From Tessaracoccus sp. MC1865 (GTDB taxonomy: Bacteria; Actinomycetota; Actinomycetes; Propionibacteriales; Propionibacteriaceae): 64,000 nt of DNA. Position 1 is the stretch's first letter, and each line of letters begins with the position of its first letter. The position numbers and the translations under genes are program-made. Location of the stretch: NCBI RefSeq assembly GCF_017815535.1, contig NZ_CP072596.1:2139614-2203613 (forward strand), written 5' to 3'. The notes beneath the pieces are model-generated. The model was given only the letters and a program-made list of their open reading frames with translations. It made no database searches and was not told where the DNA came from. This document shows positions 36,930 to 48,579 of this stretch, one piece after another.

Positions 36930-38609
36930 ATGACGGAGTCATCAGCCAAGCCCTCGAACTTCATCTACGACGCGGTGCGAGCCGACGTCGAGCAGGGCAA
37001 GCGCGGCGGCCGGGTCCAGACCCGCTTCCCACCCGAGCCGAACGGCTACCTGCACATCGGGCACGCCAAGGCCATCGTGGTTGATTTCGGCGTCGCCACC
37101 GACTTCGGCGGCATCTGCCTCCTGCGTCTGGACGACACCAACCCGGAGACCGAGGAGACCAGCTTCGTCGACTCCATCATTGAGGACATCGAGTGGCTGG
37201 GCTACGAGCCCGCCGACGTGCGCTACGCGTCGGATTACTTCCAGAAGCTCTACGACTGGGCCGAGCAGCTCGTCGAGAAGGGCCTGGCCTACGTCGACGA
37301 CCAGGACGGCGACGCGATCTCCGCGGGACGCGGCGGCTTCGGCAAGCCGGGGGTCAACTCCCCGTACCGCGACCGCAGCGTCGAGGAGAACCTGGAGCTG
37401 CTCCGCAAGATGCGCGCCGGCCACTACGCCGACGGTTCGCGGGTGCTGCGCGCCAAGATCGACATGTCGCACGAGAACATGCAGCTGCGTGATCCCGTGA
37501 TGTACCGCATCCGCAAGGTTGCCCATCACCGCACCGGCGACGACTGGCCGATCTACCCCAACTACGACTGGGCCCATGGCCAGTCTGACGCGATCGAGGG
37601 CACCACGCATTCGCTGTGCACGCTCGAGTTCGAATCGCACCGCCCGCTCTACGACTGGTTCCTGGAGCAGCTCGGCGTTGAGGACGGCCCCCGCCAGTAC
37701 GAGTTCGCCCGCCTGGAGCTGACGCACACCATCACCTCGAAGCGCCGCCTGGCGCGGCTGGTGATGGACGGCGTCGTCGACGGCTGGGACGACGCCCGGA
37801 TGCCGACGCTCCGCGGCCTGCGGCGCCGCGGCTACCCGGCGGCGGCCATCCGGCAGTTCATGCTCGAGGTGGGCACCACCCGCACGAACTCGCGTCAGTC
37901 CATTGAGGCGCTCGAGTCCTACGTGCGCCGCGAACTCAACACCACGGCGCAGCGCCGCATGGTGGTGCTCAACCCGTTGAAGCTGCGCATCACCAACTGG
38001 CCCCTCGACGACAACGGGCAGCCGGCGGTGGAGCACTTCGAGGTGTCCAACAACCCGGAGCGCCCTGAGGACGGCACCCGCCAGGTGGAGTTCACCGGCG
38101 AGCTGTGGATCGAGCAGGACGACTTCCGCGAGGTCCCCCCGCCGAAGTACTTCCGCCTCTCCCCCGGCCGCGAGGTGCGTTTGCGCGGCGCCTACTTCGT
38201 GACCGCCACCGACGTGGTGAAGGACGAGAACGGCGAGGTCATCGAAGTGCTGGCCACCTACGACCCCGCGTCGAGGGGCGGCAATTCGCCCGACGGCCGC
38301 AGGGTGAAGTCCACGATGCACTGGGTCTCGGCCGAGCATGCGGTGCCGGTGCGGGCCGCGCTGTACGAACGGCTGTTCACCACCGAGGCCCCCGGCGAGG
38401 CGACGGGCGAGGCGCTGGACGACCTCAACCCGAACTCGCGCCAGATGGTCGACGGTTGGGCCGAGGAGGCGCTGGCAGACGCGGCGCCTGGCGAAGTGGT
38501 CCAGTTCGAACGCCTCGGCTACTTCGCAGCCGACCTCGACGAGGACATGCTGTTCCACCGCACCGTCGGCCTCCGCGACGAGTGGGCCGCCATCCAGAAG
38601 CGCGGCTGA
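36930..38609 (+). CDS. glnS: Glutaminyl-tRNA synthetase
   Basis: Directly charges tRNA-Gln. The 559-residue class I enzyme has the HIGH motif at residues 42-45 (PEPNGYLHIGHAK) and the KMSKS-equivalent TSKRRLARL near 270. The C-terminal anticodon-binding beta barrels are present (about 340-550, with EVPPPKYFRLSPGREVRLRG). Many actinobacteria instead make Gln-tRNA with GatCAB, so this gene is notable. It ends just before a strong terminator. The length and domain order are normal. Confidence 0.94.
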   Translation: MTESSAKPSNFIYDAVRADVEQGKRGGRVQTRFPPEPNGYLHIGHAKAIVVDFGVATDFGGICLLRLDDTNPETEETSFVDSIIEDIEWLGYEPADVRYASDYFQKLYDWAEQLVEKGLAYVDDQDGDAISAGRGGFGKPGVNSPYRDRSVEENLELLRKMRAGHYADGSRVLRAKIDMSHENMQLRDPVMYRIRKVAHHRTGDDWPIYPNYDWAHGQSDAIEGTTHSLCTLEFESHRPLYDWFLEQLGVEDGPRQYEFARLELTHTITSKRRLARLVMDGVVDGWDDARMPTLRGLRRRGYPAAAIRQFMLEVGTTRTNSRQSIEALESYVRRELNTTAQRRMVVLNPLKLRITNWPLDDNGQPAVEHFEVSNNPERPEDGTRQVEFTGELWIEQDDFREVPPPKYFRLSPGREVRLRGAYFVTATDVVKDENGEVIEVLATYDPASRGGNSPDGRRVKSTMHWVSAEHAVPVRAALYERLFTTEAPGEATGEALDDLNPNSRQMVDGWAEEALADAAPGEVVQFERLGYFAADLDEDMLFHRTVGLRDEWAAIQKRG

Positions 38610-38622
38610 CACCCGTACTGAC

Positions 38623-38650
38623 GCGGGCCCAGGAGTAATCCTGGGCCCGC
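38623..38650 (+). terminator. glnS terminator
   Basis: Perfect 12-bp stem GCGGGCCCAGGA / TCCTGGGCCCGC with loop GTAA, 13 bases beyond the glnS stop. Confidence 0.85.
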
Positions 38651-38712
38651 ATTCACGACTGACCCGCAGTGCGCAGGTGCGGAGACTCGCAGGTTTCCAA
38701 GAAGACGCGAAG

Positions 38713-38742
38713 AAGGCCAAGGAGCTTGTGCTCCGAGGCCTT
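38713..38742 (-). terminator. Hairpin after fucosidase pseudogene
   Basis: Two-part stem AAGGCC-x2-GGAGC / GCTCC-x2-GGCCTT with a four-base loop. On the minus strand it is followed by TTCTTCG, 28 bases past the stop at 38771. It is a relic of the once complete gene's terminator. Confidence 0.6.
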
Positions 38743-38770
38743 CCGCTATTGAGCTGCGGACCAGTTCGAG

Positions 38771-40760
38771 TCAGCCGCGCTTCTCGGGGCCTGCGAACAT
38801 CACAATGTTGTTGAACACCCACTGGTTGCTCTGACTGAAGGCGTAGCCACCCGCAGGCTTCGCGGTGGCGGCGTACACCGTCGTCCACGTGTAGGAACGG
38901 CACGCGCCACGGCTGGCGGCGGCGGTGTCGCACTCGGTCTTCCACTGCCGACCGGCAGAGGTGAACGCACCGTCGGTGGTCGAGCCGAGGTCACCCAGCG
39001 GGTTGCCCTTCCACGCCTGACGCGACATGTACGGCAAGTAGGTGAGGTTGTTGAAGGCCCAGCCCGATTCGCGGACGAACGGCCCGTCCTCCATCACGGT
39101 GGCCCAGATCTCCGTGCGGCACCGCTCCGTCTGCGAGTAGTCCTCAGAGGCCGTCACCCACTGCCGGCCGTTGAGCGTGTGCTTGCCCGGGCGTTGACCG
39201 TCAGCGTCAAGACGGCCTCGGCAGGGTTGCCGGCGGCCTCGGTCACCACGACCTCGACCTGGAAGCTGTCCCTGCCCGCCGCCGTGCCGCTGATGAGACC
39301 GTTGCTGTTGAGGACAGCCAGGCGGGTGCGCCGTCGAGCACGTAGCTCAGCGGCAGCGACTGGTCCGTGGCGCCGAGGTGTCCTGCGCCGCCGGGCTCAC
39401 GCACAGTGAGCGTGGCGGAGCCGACGGTGGTGCCGTCGCTGGCGCTGAGCACCGCCTCCCCCGCCGTGGCAGGCACCTGCAGGACCGCCGAGATGCGGCC
39501 CAGGGCGTCGGCCGTGGTGGTCGCCGAGTGCGATCCCAGGGTGAGGGTCACGGTGGTGTCCGCCTCGAAGCCGACGCCGGTCACCGTCACCTCCTGTCCG
39601 GGGTCGACCACCGCCGGGGTGACCTCCACGAGGGCCGGGAGCGGCACGTCGACGAGGGGCTCAGGCTGCGCCACGGCCGGGGGGCCTTATCGGTCACTTC
39701 GGCTGCGTTCGTCAGGATCCGGTCGCCACCTGCGAAGGTGGCCCCTTCGAGACTGGAAACTTCGTCGGGGTCAGCGCGGACGACTGCCGCGAAGACATCA
39801 TTGCCATCTTCACGTCGGGCACGTCGTGCGACGACATCAGCCCCCGTCTGCGGGCCTACGGCACCGCGGACGATCCCGTCGTGATCACCAGGTACGACCG
39901 ACCGGGGTCCTGCTCCAGGGTCTGGTAGAGCGAAAGGCTCACGATGCCGTAGGTGCCGCATGCCGAGGGTACGGTGCCGCAGAACTCGGTGGGCGGTCAC
40001 GGGGGTGTCAAGGCGCCAGATGCGGTTGACACCGACGGCACGTCCGGTGCGATCTGCTGCCAGTTGCCGGCCACCTTCGTCTCGACCTTGACCTCGCGGA
40101 TCTGCTGGCCGTGGTCCGCGGCGTCCTCGCTGAGGCTGATACGGTTGACGCTCTGGCGAGCCAAGGTCGATCAGCATCGGCGTGATGTCATCGCCGCCGT
40201 CGGAGACCCACGACGAGCGGCTGTTGCCGTCGGTGATGTCCTGGGTGCTCCCACCACCGACGGTGACCGCGCGTCCGCGCGCGAGGTCGTTGCCGAACGC
40301 CTTGCGACGCAGCTGTGCAAAGTCCATGATCGCGTCGACGTTGGAATGCGACAATCGACCCTCCATCGTCGGGGGCACGTTCAGCAGCAGGACGGAGTTG
40401 CGGCCAACCGACGCAGATGTCCGCCGGGGCCGACGACCGCCTCCACCTGCGCGTAGGTGCCGTGCACGTTGATCGGGTCGTCGTGGGCGAAGCCGAGCTG
40501 GAGTTCTCGATGAGGACCTCACCTTTGTCGTCGGACACCTGGATGAGGTAGGCGAAGGCCGAGGTCGAGCGCCAGGAGTCGCCGGGCTGGCGGAAGTTGA
40601 CGTCGCGCAGAGGTGACGCTGAAGTGCACGGAAAGCTGCTGGCGATCACGAGGGGTTGCGGGCCCGTGACCGGGGGCATGGCGACCCCGTCGAGCATGAG
40701 GTCGACGGTGGTCTGGGCGCCCGTGTGACGGTGATGCAGTGAGATCGCATGGCGTTCCCC
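38771..40760 (-). pseudogene. Broken GH29-type alpha-L-fucosidase with surface module
   Basis: Read on the minus strand, the conserved pieces lie in different frames. From about 40500 comes SVGRNSVLLLNVPPTMEG, the end of a GH29 fucosidase barrel, then DFAQLRRKAFGNDLARG and a discoidin-like part (DDITPMLIDLG, then VNRISLSEDAADHGQQ in another frame). Next is an Ig-like DPGQEVTVTGVGFEADTTVT and a C-terminal module with GRQW...YSQTERC...ESGWAFNN repeats. At least three frame changes occur, near 40150, 39680 and 39190, and most of the catalytic barrel is absent. This points to decay rather than a single error. Confidence 0.75.
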
Positions 40761-40870
40761 GTCCGACGGCGTCCCCGGCCGCCCTCATTTTCTCCGGCGA
40801 GGACGAAGCCCACCCACGGGTTCGGCGTCATGCCGCTTCGGGGCGGAGCCAGCAGAGGAGGCGGGAACGG

Positions 40871-40907
40871 CGAAGGGGCCGCACAGCCAACCTGTGCGGC
40901 CCCTTCG
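40871..40907 (-). terminator. tuf terminator
   Basis: Perfect 16-bp stem CGAAGGGGCCGCACAG / CTGTGCGGCCCCTTCG with loop CCAAC, 18 bases past the tuf stop. The remnants of the decayed fucosidase begin just beyond it. Confidence 0.85.
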
Positions 40908-40925
40908 CGGGATCAGTAGATCAGA

Positions 40926-42119
40926 TCACTTGAGGATCTTGGTGACGTTGCCTGCACCGACGGTACGGCCGCCTTCACGGATGGCGAACTTGAGGTTCTC
41001 CTCCATGGCGATCGGCTTGTTGAGGTGCACGGTCATCTCCGTGTTGTCGCCGGGCATGACCATCTCGGTGCCAGCGGGGAGCTGGACGACGCCGGTCACG
41101 TCGGTGGTGCGGAAGTAGAACTGCGGGGAGTAGTTCGAGAAGAACGGCTTGTGACGGCCGCCCTCTTCCTTGTTCAGCACGTAGACGTTCGCCTCGAAGT
41201 CGGTGTGCGGGGTGGTCGAGCCCGGCTTGATGACGACCATGCCGCGCTCGACGTCTTCCTTCTTGGTGCCGCGGAGCAGCAGGCCGACGTTCTCGCCAGC
41301 GCGACCCTCGTCGAGGATCTTGCGGAACATCTCAACACCGGTGACGGTGCTGGTCTGCTTCTGCTCGCGGATGCCGATGATGTCGACGGTGTCGCCGGTG
41401 TTGACGATGCCGCGCTCGATGCGGCCGGTGATGACGGTGCCACGACCGGTGATCGTGAAGACGTCCTCAACGGGCATCAGGAACGGCTTGTCGGTGTCGC
41501 GCTCGGGCTGCGGGATGTACTCATCCACGGCCTCCATGAGCTCGAGAACCGACTTGCCCCACTTCTCGTCGCCGTTCAGGGCGGGGAACGCGGCAACGCG
41601 GACGATCTTGGTGTCTTCGAAGCCCTGAGCGCTCAGGATCTCGTCGAGTTCCATCTCGACCAGGTCGATGAGGTCAGCGTCGTCATCGTCGATCATGTCG
41701 CACTTGTTGAGCGCGACGACGATCGCCGGCACGCCAACCTGGCGAGCCAGGAGAATGTGCTCGTGGGTCTGAGCCATCGGGCCGTCGGTGGCGGCGACCA
41801 CGAGAATGGCGCCGTCCATCTGAGCCGCACCGGTGATCATGTTCTTGACGTAGTCAGCGTGTCCGGGGCAGTCGACGTGCGCGTAGTGACGCTTCTCGGT
41901 CTGGTACTCGACGTGCGAGATCGAAATGGTGATACCACGCTGGCGCTCTTCGGGCGCCTTGTCGATCTGGTCGAACGCCGAGGCAGAGTTCCACTGCGGG
42001 TACGCGTCGTGCAGCACCTTCGTGATCGCCGCGGTGAGAGTGGTCTTGCCGTGGTCGACGTGTCCGATGGTGCCGATGTTGCAGTGCGGCTTGGTCCGCT
42101 CAAACTTGGCCTTTGCCAC
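40926..42119 (-). CDS. tuf: Elongation factor Tu
   Basis: GTPase that delivers aminoacyl-tRNA to the ribosome. It is 397 residues long from GTG 42119 ([14 protein letters not shown]), with AAGGAG ten bases upstream; the frame's upstream extension is not EF-Tu. G1 is GHVDHGKT (19-26), G3 [12 protein letters not shown] and G4 NKCD. It is not directly after fusA here, being separated by a terminator and an acetyltransferase gene, so it uses its own promoter. Confidence 0.97.
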   Translation of the reverse strand: MAKAKFERTKPHCNIGTIGHVDHGKTTLTAAITKVLHDAYPQWNSASAFDQIDKAPEERQRGITISISHVEYQTEKRHYAHVDCPGHADYVKNMITGAAQMDGAILVVAATDGPMAQTHEHILLARQVGVPAIVVALNKCDMIDDDDADLIDLVEMELDEILSAQGFEDTKIVRVAAFPALNGDEKWGKSVLELMEAVDEYIPQPERDTDKPFLMPVEDVFTITGRGTVITGRIERGIVNTGDTVDIIGIREQKQTSTVTGVEMFRKILDEGRAGENVGLLLRGTKKEDVERGMVVIKPGSTTPHTDFEANVYVLNKEEGGRHKPFFSNYSPQFYFRTTDVTGVVQLPAGTEMVMPGDNTEMTVHLNKPIAMEENLKFAIREGGRTVGAGNVTKILK

Positions 42120-42208
42120 GAGGGCTCCTTCTTGGATCTCGCCACGCACTCTGCGCAGCTCTAGATTTTTGGGGTTCCCGATGCCGGTAGGGCACAAGGG
42201 ACTCATTC

Positions 42209-42237
42209 ATTTTTGTCCAGTGAGCGCCGATAGTCAA
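42209..42237 (-). promoter_or_regulatory. Candidate tuf promoter
   Basis: TTGACT (42232-42237) and AAAAAT (42209-42214) are spaced by 17 bases on the minus strand, placing a leader of about 80 bases before the GTG. The -10 is a weak match. Confidence 0.4.
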
Positions 42238-42301
42238 ACCAGCGGTGCCCACACTGATCGGTCAGTCTAGCGAACATGCTCAAGCAGCGGCGCGGCGGGG
42301 C

Positions 42302-42763
42302 TCATATCTGGCCCTGGTGGCCCCAGGGTGAGGGCCGCACCATCGTGATGTGTGCGATCCCGGCCTCGTCGAACGGCTCCCCCACCGGCTCGAACCCGAA
42401 GCCCGCATACAGGGCCTGGACGTAGGTCTGGGAGTGCAACACGATCGGCTCGGCACCCCGGCGGTCCACGGCCTCCCGGAGGAGCACGCGGGCCAGGCCC
42501 TCACCTCGCCGGTCGCTCCGCACCGCCACCCGGCCCAGGGCCCAGGAGGCGCCGTGTTCCGGCGTGGCCAGCCGCAGCGTGCGCAGGTAGGCCGCCGCTC
42601 CCCCGTCGTCGTGGATGGCGTAGTGCAGCGTCTGCGGTGCGCGGTCGTGCGCGTCGAAATCCTGGACGTCGGCACGCTGCTCCACGTAGAACACCACCGA
42701 GCGCAGCACGGCGATGTCGAAAAACTCGTCCTTGCCCAGTTCGCTCCAGGTCCTGATCCGCAT
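42302..42763 (-). CDS. elaA: GNAT acetyltransferase, ElaA type
   Basis: Product of 153 residues from ATG 42763 (MRIRTWSELGKDEFF). The pattern VLRSVVFYVEQRADVQDFDA near the N-terminus and the acetyl-CoA loop VRSDRRGEGLARVLL mark the ElaA branch of the GNAT family, whose substrates are unknown. TACAGT lies 12 bases upstream as a -10, so the leader is short. It sits between the fusA terminator and tuf and is transcribed in the same direction. Confidence 0.82.
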   Translation of the reverse strand: MRIRTWSELGKDEFFDIAVLRSVVFYVEQRADVQDFDAHDRAPQTLHYAIHDDGGAAAYLRTLRLATPEHGASWALGRVAVRSDRRGEGLARVLLREAVDRRGAEPIVLHSQTYVQALYAGFGFEPVGEPFDEAGIAHITMVRPSPWGHQGQI

Positions 42764-42788
42764 GTCCACAGCGTCACTGTATAGAAAA

Positions 42789-42816
42789 CCGGCCGGGAGC
42801 TCTCGCTCCCGGCCGG
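42789..42816 (-). terminator. fusA terminator
   Basis: 12-bp stem CCGGCCGGGAGC / GCTCCCGGCCGG with loop TCTC, followed on the minus strand by TTTTCTAT. This is a classical intrinsic terminator after fusA. Confidence 0.9.
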
Positions 42817-42840
42817 TCTCACACATCGTGGGGCCGAGTG

Positions 42841-44922
<2,082 letters not shown>

Positions 44923-44971
44923 AGTTCGGTCCTTCTCGAGTATCGAAGAGTCAGGTCGTTAGACGGTGAGA

Positions 44972-44997
44972 GCCCCCGTACCCTGCGGTACGGGGGC
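44972..44997 (-). promoter_or_regulatory. Hairpin between rpsG and fusA
   Basis: Perfect 11-bp stem GCCCCCGTACC / GGTACGGGGGC with loop CTGC, eight bases after the rpsG stop and without a T tail. It may stabilise the 3' end of rpsL-rpsG mRNA or attenuate fusA. Confidence 0.55.
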
Positions 44998-45004
44998 AGT
45001 TGAA

Positions 45005-45475
45005 TCACCAGCGGTAGTGGGCGAAGGCGCGGTTGGCCTCGGCCATCTTGTGCGTGTCCTCGCGGCGCTTCACGGAAGCACCCAGACCGTTCGAGGCGTC
45101 GAGAATCTCGTTCATGAGACGCTCGGTCATCGTCTTCTCGCGACGAGCGCGGGAGAAGCTGACGAGCCAACGCATCGCCAGAGTGTTCTGACGGCCGGGC
45201 TTGACCTCGATCGGCACCTGGTAGGTGGCGCCGCCGACGCGACGGGACTTGACTTCGATCGAAGGCTTGACGTTGTCGAGAGCCTTCTTCAGCGTCTGGA
45301 CCGGATCGGTACCGGTCTTGGCGCGGGTGCCCTCGAGGGCGTCGTAGACGATGCCCTGGGCGACGGACTTCTTGCCGTCGAGCAGGATCTTGGAGACGAG
45401 CTGCGAAACGAGCGGCGAACCGTAGACGGGGTCGATGACCACGGGACGCTTCGGGGCGGGACCCTTGCGAGGCAT
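45005..45475 (-). CDS. rpsG: 30S ribosomal protein S7
   Basis: 16S rRNA-binding protein that organises the head domain. The 156 residues begin [12 protein letters not shown] and contain [24 protein letters not shown] sequence (residues 88-107) and the [11 protein letters not shown] region. Its ATG overlaps the rpsL stop by one base. Confidence 0.96.
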   Translation of the reverse strand: MPRKGPAPKRPVVIDPVYGSPLVSQLVSKILLDGKKSVAQGIVYDALEGTRAKTGTDPVQTLKKALDNVKPSIEVKSRRVGGATYQVPIEVKPGRQNTLAMRWLVSFSRARREKTMTERLMNEILDASNGLGASVKRREDTHKMAEANRAFAHYRW

Positions 45476-45846
45476 TACTTCTCCTTCTTGGCGCCGTAGC
45501 GGCTGCGGGCCTGCTTGCGGCCCTTGACACCCTGGGTGTCGAGCGAGCCGCGGACGATCTTGTAGCGCACACCGGGGAGGTCCTTCACACGACCACCGCG
45601 GACGAGCACCATCGAGTGCTCCTGGAGGTTATGGCCGACGCCCGGGATGTAGGCGGTGACTTCGATGCCGGAGCTCAAACGCACACGCGCGACCTTACGG
45701 AGCGCGGAGTTCGGCTTCTTCGGCGTGGTGGTGTACACGCGAGTGCACACGCCGCGACGCTGGGGCGAGCCCTTCAGCGCGGGCGTATTGCTCTTGGACG
45801 GTTTGTCCCTGCGGCCCTTCCGGACCAGCTGCTGAATAGTTGGCAC
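45475..45846 (-). CDS. rpsL: 30S ribosomal protein S12
   Basis: Decoding-site protein and classic target of streptomycin-resistance mutations. The 123 residues start [15 protein letters not shown]. The resistance positions have the usual lysines, in [13 protein letters not shown] and [11 protein letters not shown]. It opens the str operon, has 233 bases of upstream sequence before the pseudogene at 46080, and is directly coupled to rpsG. Confidence 0.96.
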   Translation of the reverse strand: MPTIQQLVRKGRRDKPSKSNTPALKGSPQRRGVCTRVYTTTPKKPNSALRKVARVRLSSGIEVTAYIPGVGHNLQEHSMVLVRGGRVKDLPGVRYKIVRGSLDTQGVKGRKQARSRYGAKKEK

Positions 45847-46079
45847 CTGTTTGGTTTCACTTTCGTTGTCTGGATATTGGCGGGGGTTTCCCTGGCGCAG
45901 GTCTCCGTGTCATCTTTCCGGGTCACCGTTCCGGGCAGAAACACAGTTGGCTGCCGTGCGAACTCCGCACGCGTCAGGGTTCCTCGCAACGTTTAGGAAC
46001 TGACCGTCATGCCAGGGCACGCACAATCGCGCCCTAGTCCGGGCACGCTTGCCAAGATTACTCCACCGGTGCCTGAGGG

Positions 46080-46990
46080 TCAAAAATCCCGCGTACCACC
46101 ATGGCACCCCCCAGTGAGGTGCCGCCAGCTCCCCGTCACACAGGCCGGCCACCCTCCCGTAGGGAAGGCCTGCTCACCGCAGATACTCACGTTGTTGAAC
46201 GCCCACCCCGACTCCGGGACGAACTCGCCGTTCTCAACCGTGACCACCGTCGCCCAGACCTCGGTGCCGCACCGCTCCGTCTGCGAATACAGCTCGCACG
46301 TGGTCATCCCTGACGACCGTGCGGCTGCCGTCGGTGAGCGCCGCAGCGGGACCCTCTGGAGTGCTGGACGAAGCGGTGACACTGGCATTGCGGCTCCGCT
46401 CTACGGTACCGGGCTGCGACACCGCACCGATGCTGGTCAGACCGGGGCCCCGCCCGATCCCGCGGATCCCCGCGGTGAACGTCGGCGTAGGTGCGCGTCG
46501 GGGTCTGTGCATTCCACGTCTTCTGGGAGATGACAGGGAAGGAATCCTCGATCAGACCGTCGACGTCGAGTTCGGTGGAGTCGGCGTCCACCAGGTCGTT
46601 CCACACCGCGAACCAGGCGCCGTTGGGCCACCCGCCGGCACGATGTCGGTGGCGTCGAGCCGGTTGGGCAGGCACACGTCATAGAGACGCTGGTTGTTGA
46701 GGCCTTCGCCGTGGTAGTTCGTGAACGGCAACCACATAGAGGGTGGAGCCGTTCATGTTGATGTGTTGGTAGCCGTCTGCCTCTGCACTGTCCGTCCCGT
46801 ACCAACCGTTGTTCCAGGCGCCGATCAGCACGTCCCTGTCATAGCCATCAGCTGAACCGTGCATCACCGTCATGGAGCCCCACGCGGCCGGCCACTCACC
46901 GTGGCTGCGGATGTACTCAGCCGTCTCATTGAAGGAGTCCCGGTACTCCTCGGCCTCTGCCCGGCGCGCGTCTCACAAAACACCGAGCCA
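46080..46990 (-). pseudogene. Broken GH20-type beta-N-acetylhexosaminidase with surface module
   Basis: Minus-strand fragments in shifting frames read EYRDSFNETAEYIRSHGEWP, GAWNNGWYGTDSAEADGY, INMNGSTLYVV, FTNYHGEGLNNQRLYDVCLP, FAVWNDLVDADSTELDVDG and FPVISQKTWN. The order and wording match the second half of lacto-N-biosidase-like GH20 barrels. The catalytic Asp-Glu half is missing upstream. The end reads YSQTERCGTEVWATV...ESGWAFNN, the same module as at 38771. Repeated frame changes (near 46740, 46620, 46480 and 46330) indicate a pseudogene. I give the family call moderate confidence and the decay high confidence. Confidence 0.68.
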
Positions 46991-47422
46991 GTGATTTCAC
47001 CATGAATCCTTTCGACGCCCCAAGACACCATCCCGGGGTTCCTCGTGTCTGCAGGTCGGGGCGATGTGCTCACCCACCTTGAGCAACACAGCCAACGGCA
47101 GCTCGGCCTTCAGCACCGGGTTCGGGGCGGGACCGATCGGCTCGAACGCGTCTGCGCAGGGCGCGGATGGTACCGCAGCGCCACCTCGATCAGCAGTCGG
47201 GGTGGGCCAGGGATTCGTTATGAAACCGAGACTGATCGATTGCGCGATTCACGTTGACGGGGGCCTCTGAGTTGAGCACCATGTGACAAAGAAAACCGTT
47301 TCACGGGTCCTCGTATGCCGCCCCGTGTCACACCATGCCGATTCGTCGGAGAGGGCATCAGAGCCCCACCCAGGGATGGCCAGAGTTGGCCTCCACTGAA
47401 CCGTTTCTAGGAGGAAACGATA
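46991..47422. other. Region upstream of sugar transporter
   Basis: About 430 bases, with no convincing gene. It likely holds the most decayed upstream remains of the hexosaminidase gene (to about 47070) and then the promoter region of the sugar-binding protein, with the nine-base repeats described separately. Confidence 0.4.
47294..47407 (+). promoter_or_regulatory. Repeated AACCGTTTC boxes and RBS inverted repeat
   Basis: AACCGTTTC occurs at 47294-47302 and again at 47399-47407, the second only 15 bases before the start codon. The second copy pairs with GAAACG (47414-47419) as CGTTTC/GAAACG, with the AGGAGG ribosome-binding site (47409-47414) in its loop and stem edge. Both could serve control by a sugar-responsive regulator or RNA structure; no regulator gene is nearby. 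Confidence 0.4.
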
Positions 47423-48562
47423 ATGAAGCTCAATCGTCGCGGGTTCATCGGGCTGGGCGCTGCCAGCGTTGCCGTCCTCGGTCTGGCCGCCTGCGGAAAT
47501 GACACCGCCGAAACCGGTACCGATCCGACTACCTCCGCCAGCGCCGGCGGAGGGGAAGCGGCAGCCGGCGGCAAGGTCGGCGTCTCGATGCCCACCCAGA
47601 CCTCGGAGCGCTGGATCGCCGACGGCGACGCCGTCAAGTCGCAGCTCGAGGAGGCCGGCTTCGAGGTCGACCTGCAGTTCGCCAACGATGACATCCCGAC
47701 CCAGTCGCAGCAGGTCGACCAGATGATCACCCAGGGCGTCAAGGTCCTCATCATCGCCGCCATTGACGGCACCGCGCTCGCACCGCAGCTGGATGCGGCG
47801 GCCGCAGCCGGGATCAAGGTGATCTCGTACGACCGTCTGATCCGCGACTCGGAGAACGTCGACTTCTACGTCTCCTTCGACAACTTCAAGGTGGGCGTCG
47901 CTCAGGGCCAGTCCCTCATCGACGGCCTCGCTGAGCGCTTCAGCGCCGAGAAGCCCGCCAACATCGAGCTGTTCGCCGGATCGCTGGACGACAACAACGC
48001 CCACTTCTTCTTCGACGGCGCCATGTCGGTCCTGCAGCCGAAGATCGATGCGGGCGAGTACGTCGTCCCGTCGGGCCAGACCTCCATCGAGCAGGCCGCC
48101 ATCCTCCGTTGGCAGCAGGAGACCGCGCAGAAGCGCATGGAGGACCTCCTCACCGCCAACTACAGCGACAAGAAGCTCCACGGCGCGCTGTCCGCCTACG
48201 ACGGTCTCTCGCGCGGCATCATCACCGCCCTGGAGAACAACGGCTACAGCGGTGACACCTTCCCGATCGTCACCGGTCAGGACGCCGAGATCGCCTCGGT
48301 CAAGCTCATCAACGACGGCATCCAGTACTCGACGATCTTTAAGGACACCCGTCTCCTGGCCGAGCAGGCCGTCAAGGCCGCCGTCGCGCTGCTCCAGGGC
48401 AACGAGCCCGAGGCCAACGACACCGAGACCTACGACAACGGCGTGAAGGTCGTGCCCTCGTACCTCCTCGACGTCACCACCGTCACCAAGGACAACGTCA
48501 CCGAGGCCCTTGTGGACACCGGCTACTGGACCCAGGAGCAGGTCGACTCCGGCGTTGCCTGA
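47423..48562 (+). CDS. chvE: Multiple-monosaccharide ABC transporter substrate-binding lipoprotein (ChvE type)
   Basis: Extracytoplasmic sugar receptor, 379 residues. The signal has a twin-arginine-like RRGFIG (5-10) and a lipobox LAAC with lipid-attachment C24, so it may be a Tat-exported lipoprotein. The periplasmic-binding-protein fold follows, with VGVSMPTQTSERWIADG near residue 53 and SYDRLIRDSENVDFYVSFDN near 140. It resembles ChvE/XylF proteins binding glucose, galactose, arabinose or xylose; the specificity cannot be read. A near-perfect hairpin separates it from the ATPase gene. Confidence 0.88.
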   Translation: MKLNRRGFIGLGAASVAVLGLAACGNDTAETGTDPTTSASAGGGEAAAGGKVGVSMPTQTSERWIADGDAVKSQLEEAGFEVDLQFANDDIPTQSQQVDQMITQGVKVLIIAAIDGTALAPQLDAAAAAGIKVISYDRLIRDSENVDFYVSFDNFKVGVAQGQSLIDGLAERFSAEKPANIELFAGSLDDNNAHFFFDGAMSVLQPKIDAGEYVVPSGQTSIEQAAILRWQQETAQKRMEDLLTANYSDKKLHGALSAYDGLSRGIITALENNGYSGDTFPIVTGQDAEIASVKLINDGIQYSTIFKDTRLLAEQAVKAAVALLQGNEPEANDTETYDNGVKVVPSYLLDVTTVTKDNVTEALVDTGYWTQEQVDSGVA

Positions 48563-48579
48563 TCCCCGGTAACTGACGC

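Noticed and set aside
38771-40760. Treating the fragments as several small separate genes
   Set aside because: The pieces follow one another in the order of a single fucosidase with discoidin, Ig-like and C-terminal modules; they are parts of one broken gene.
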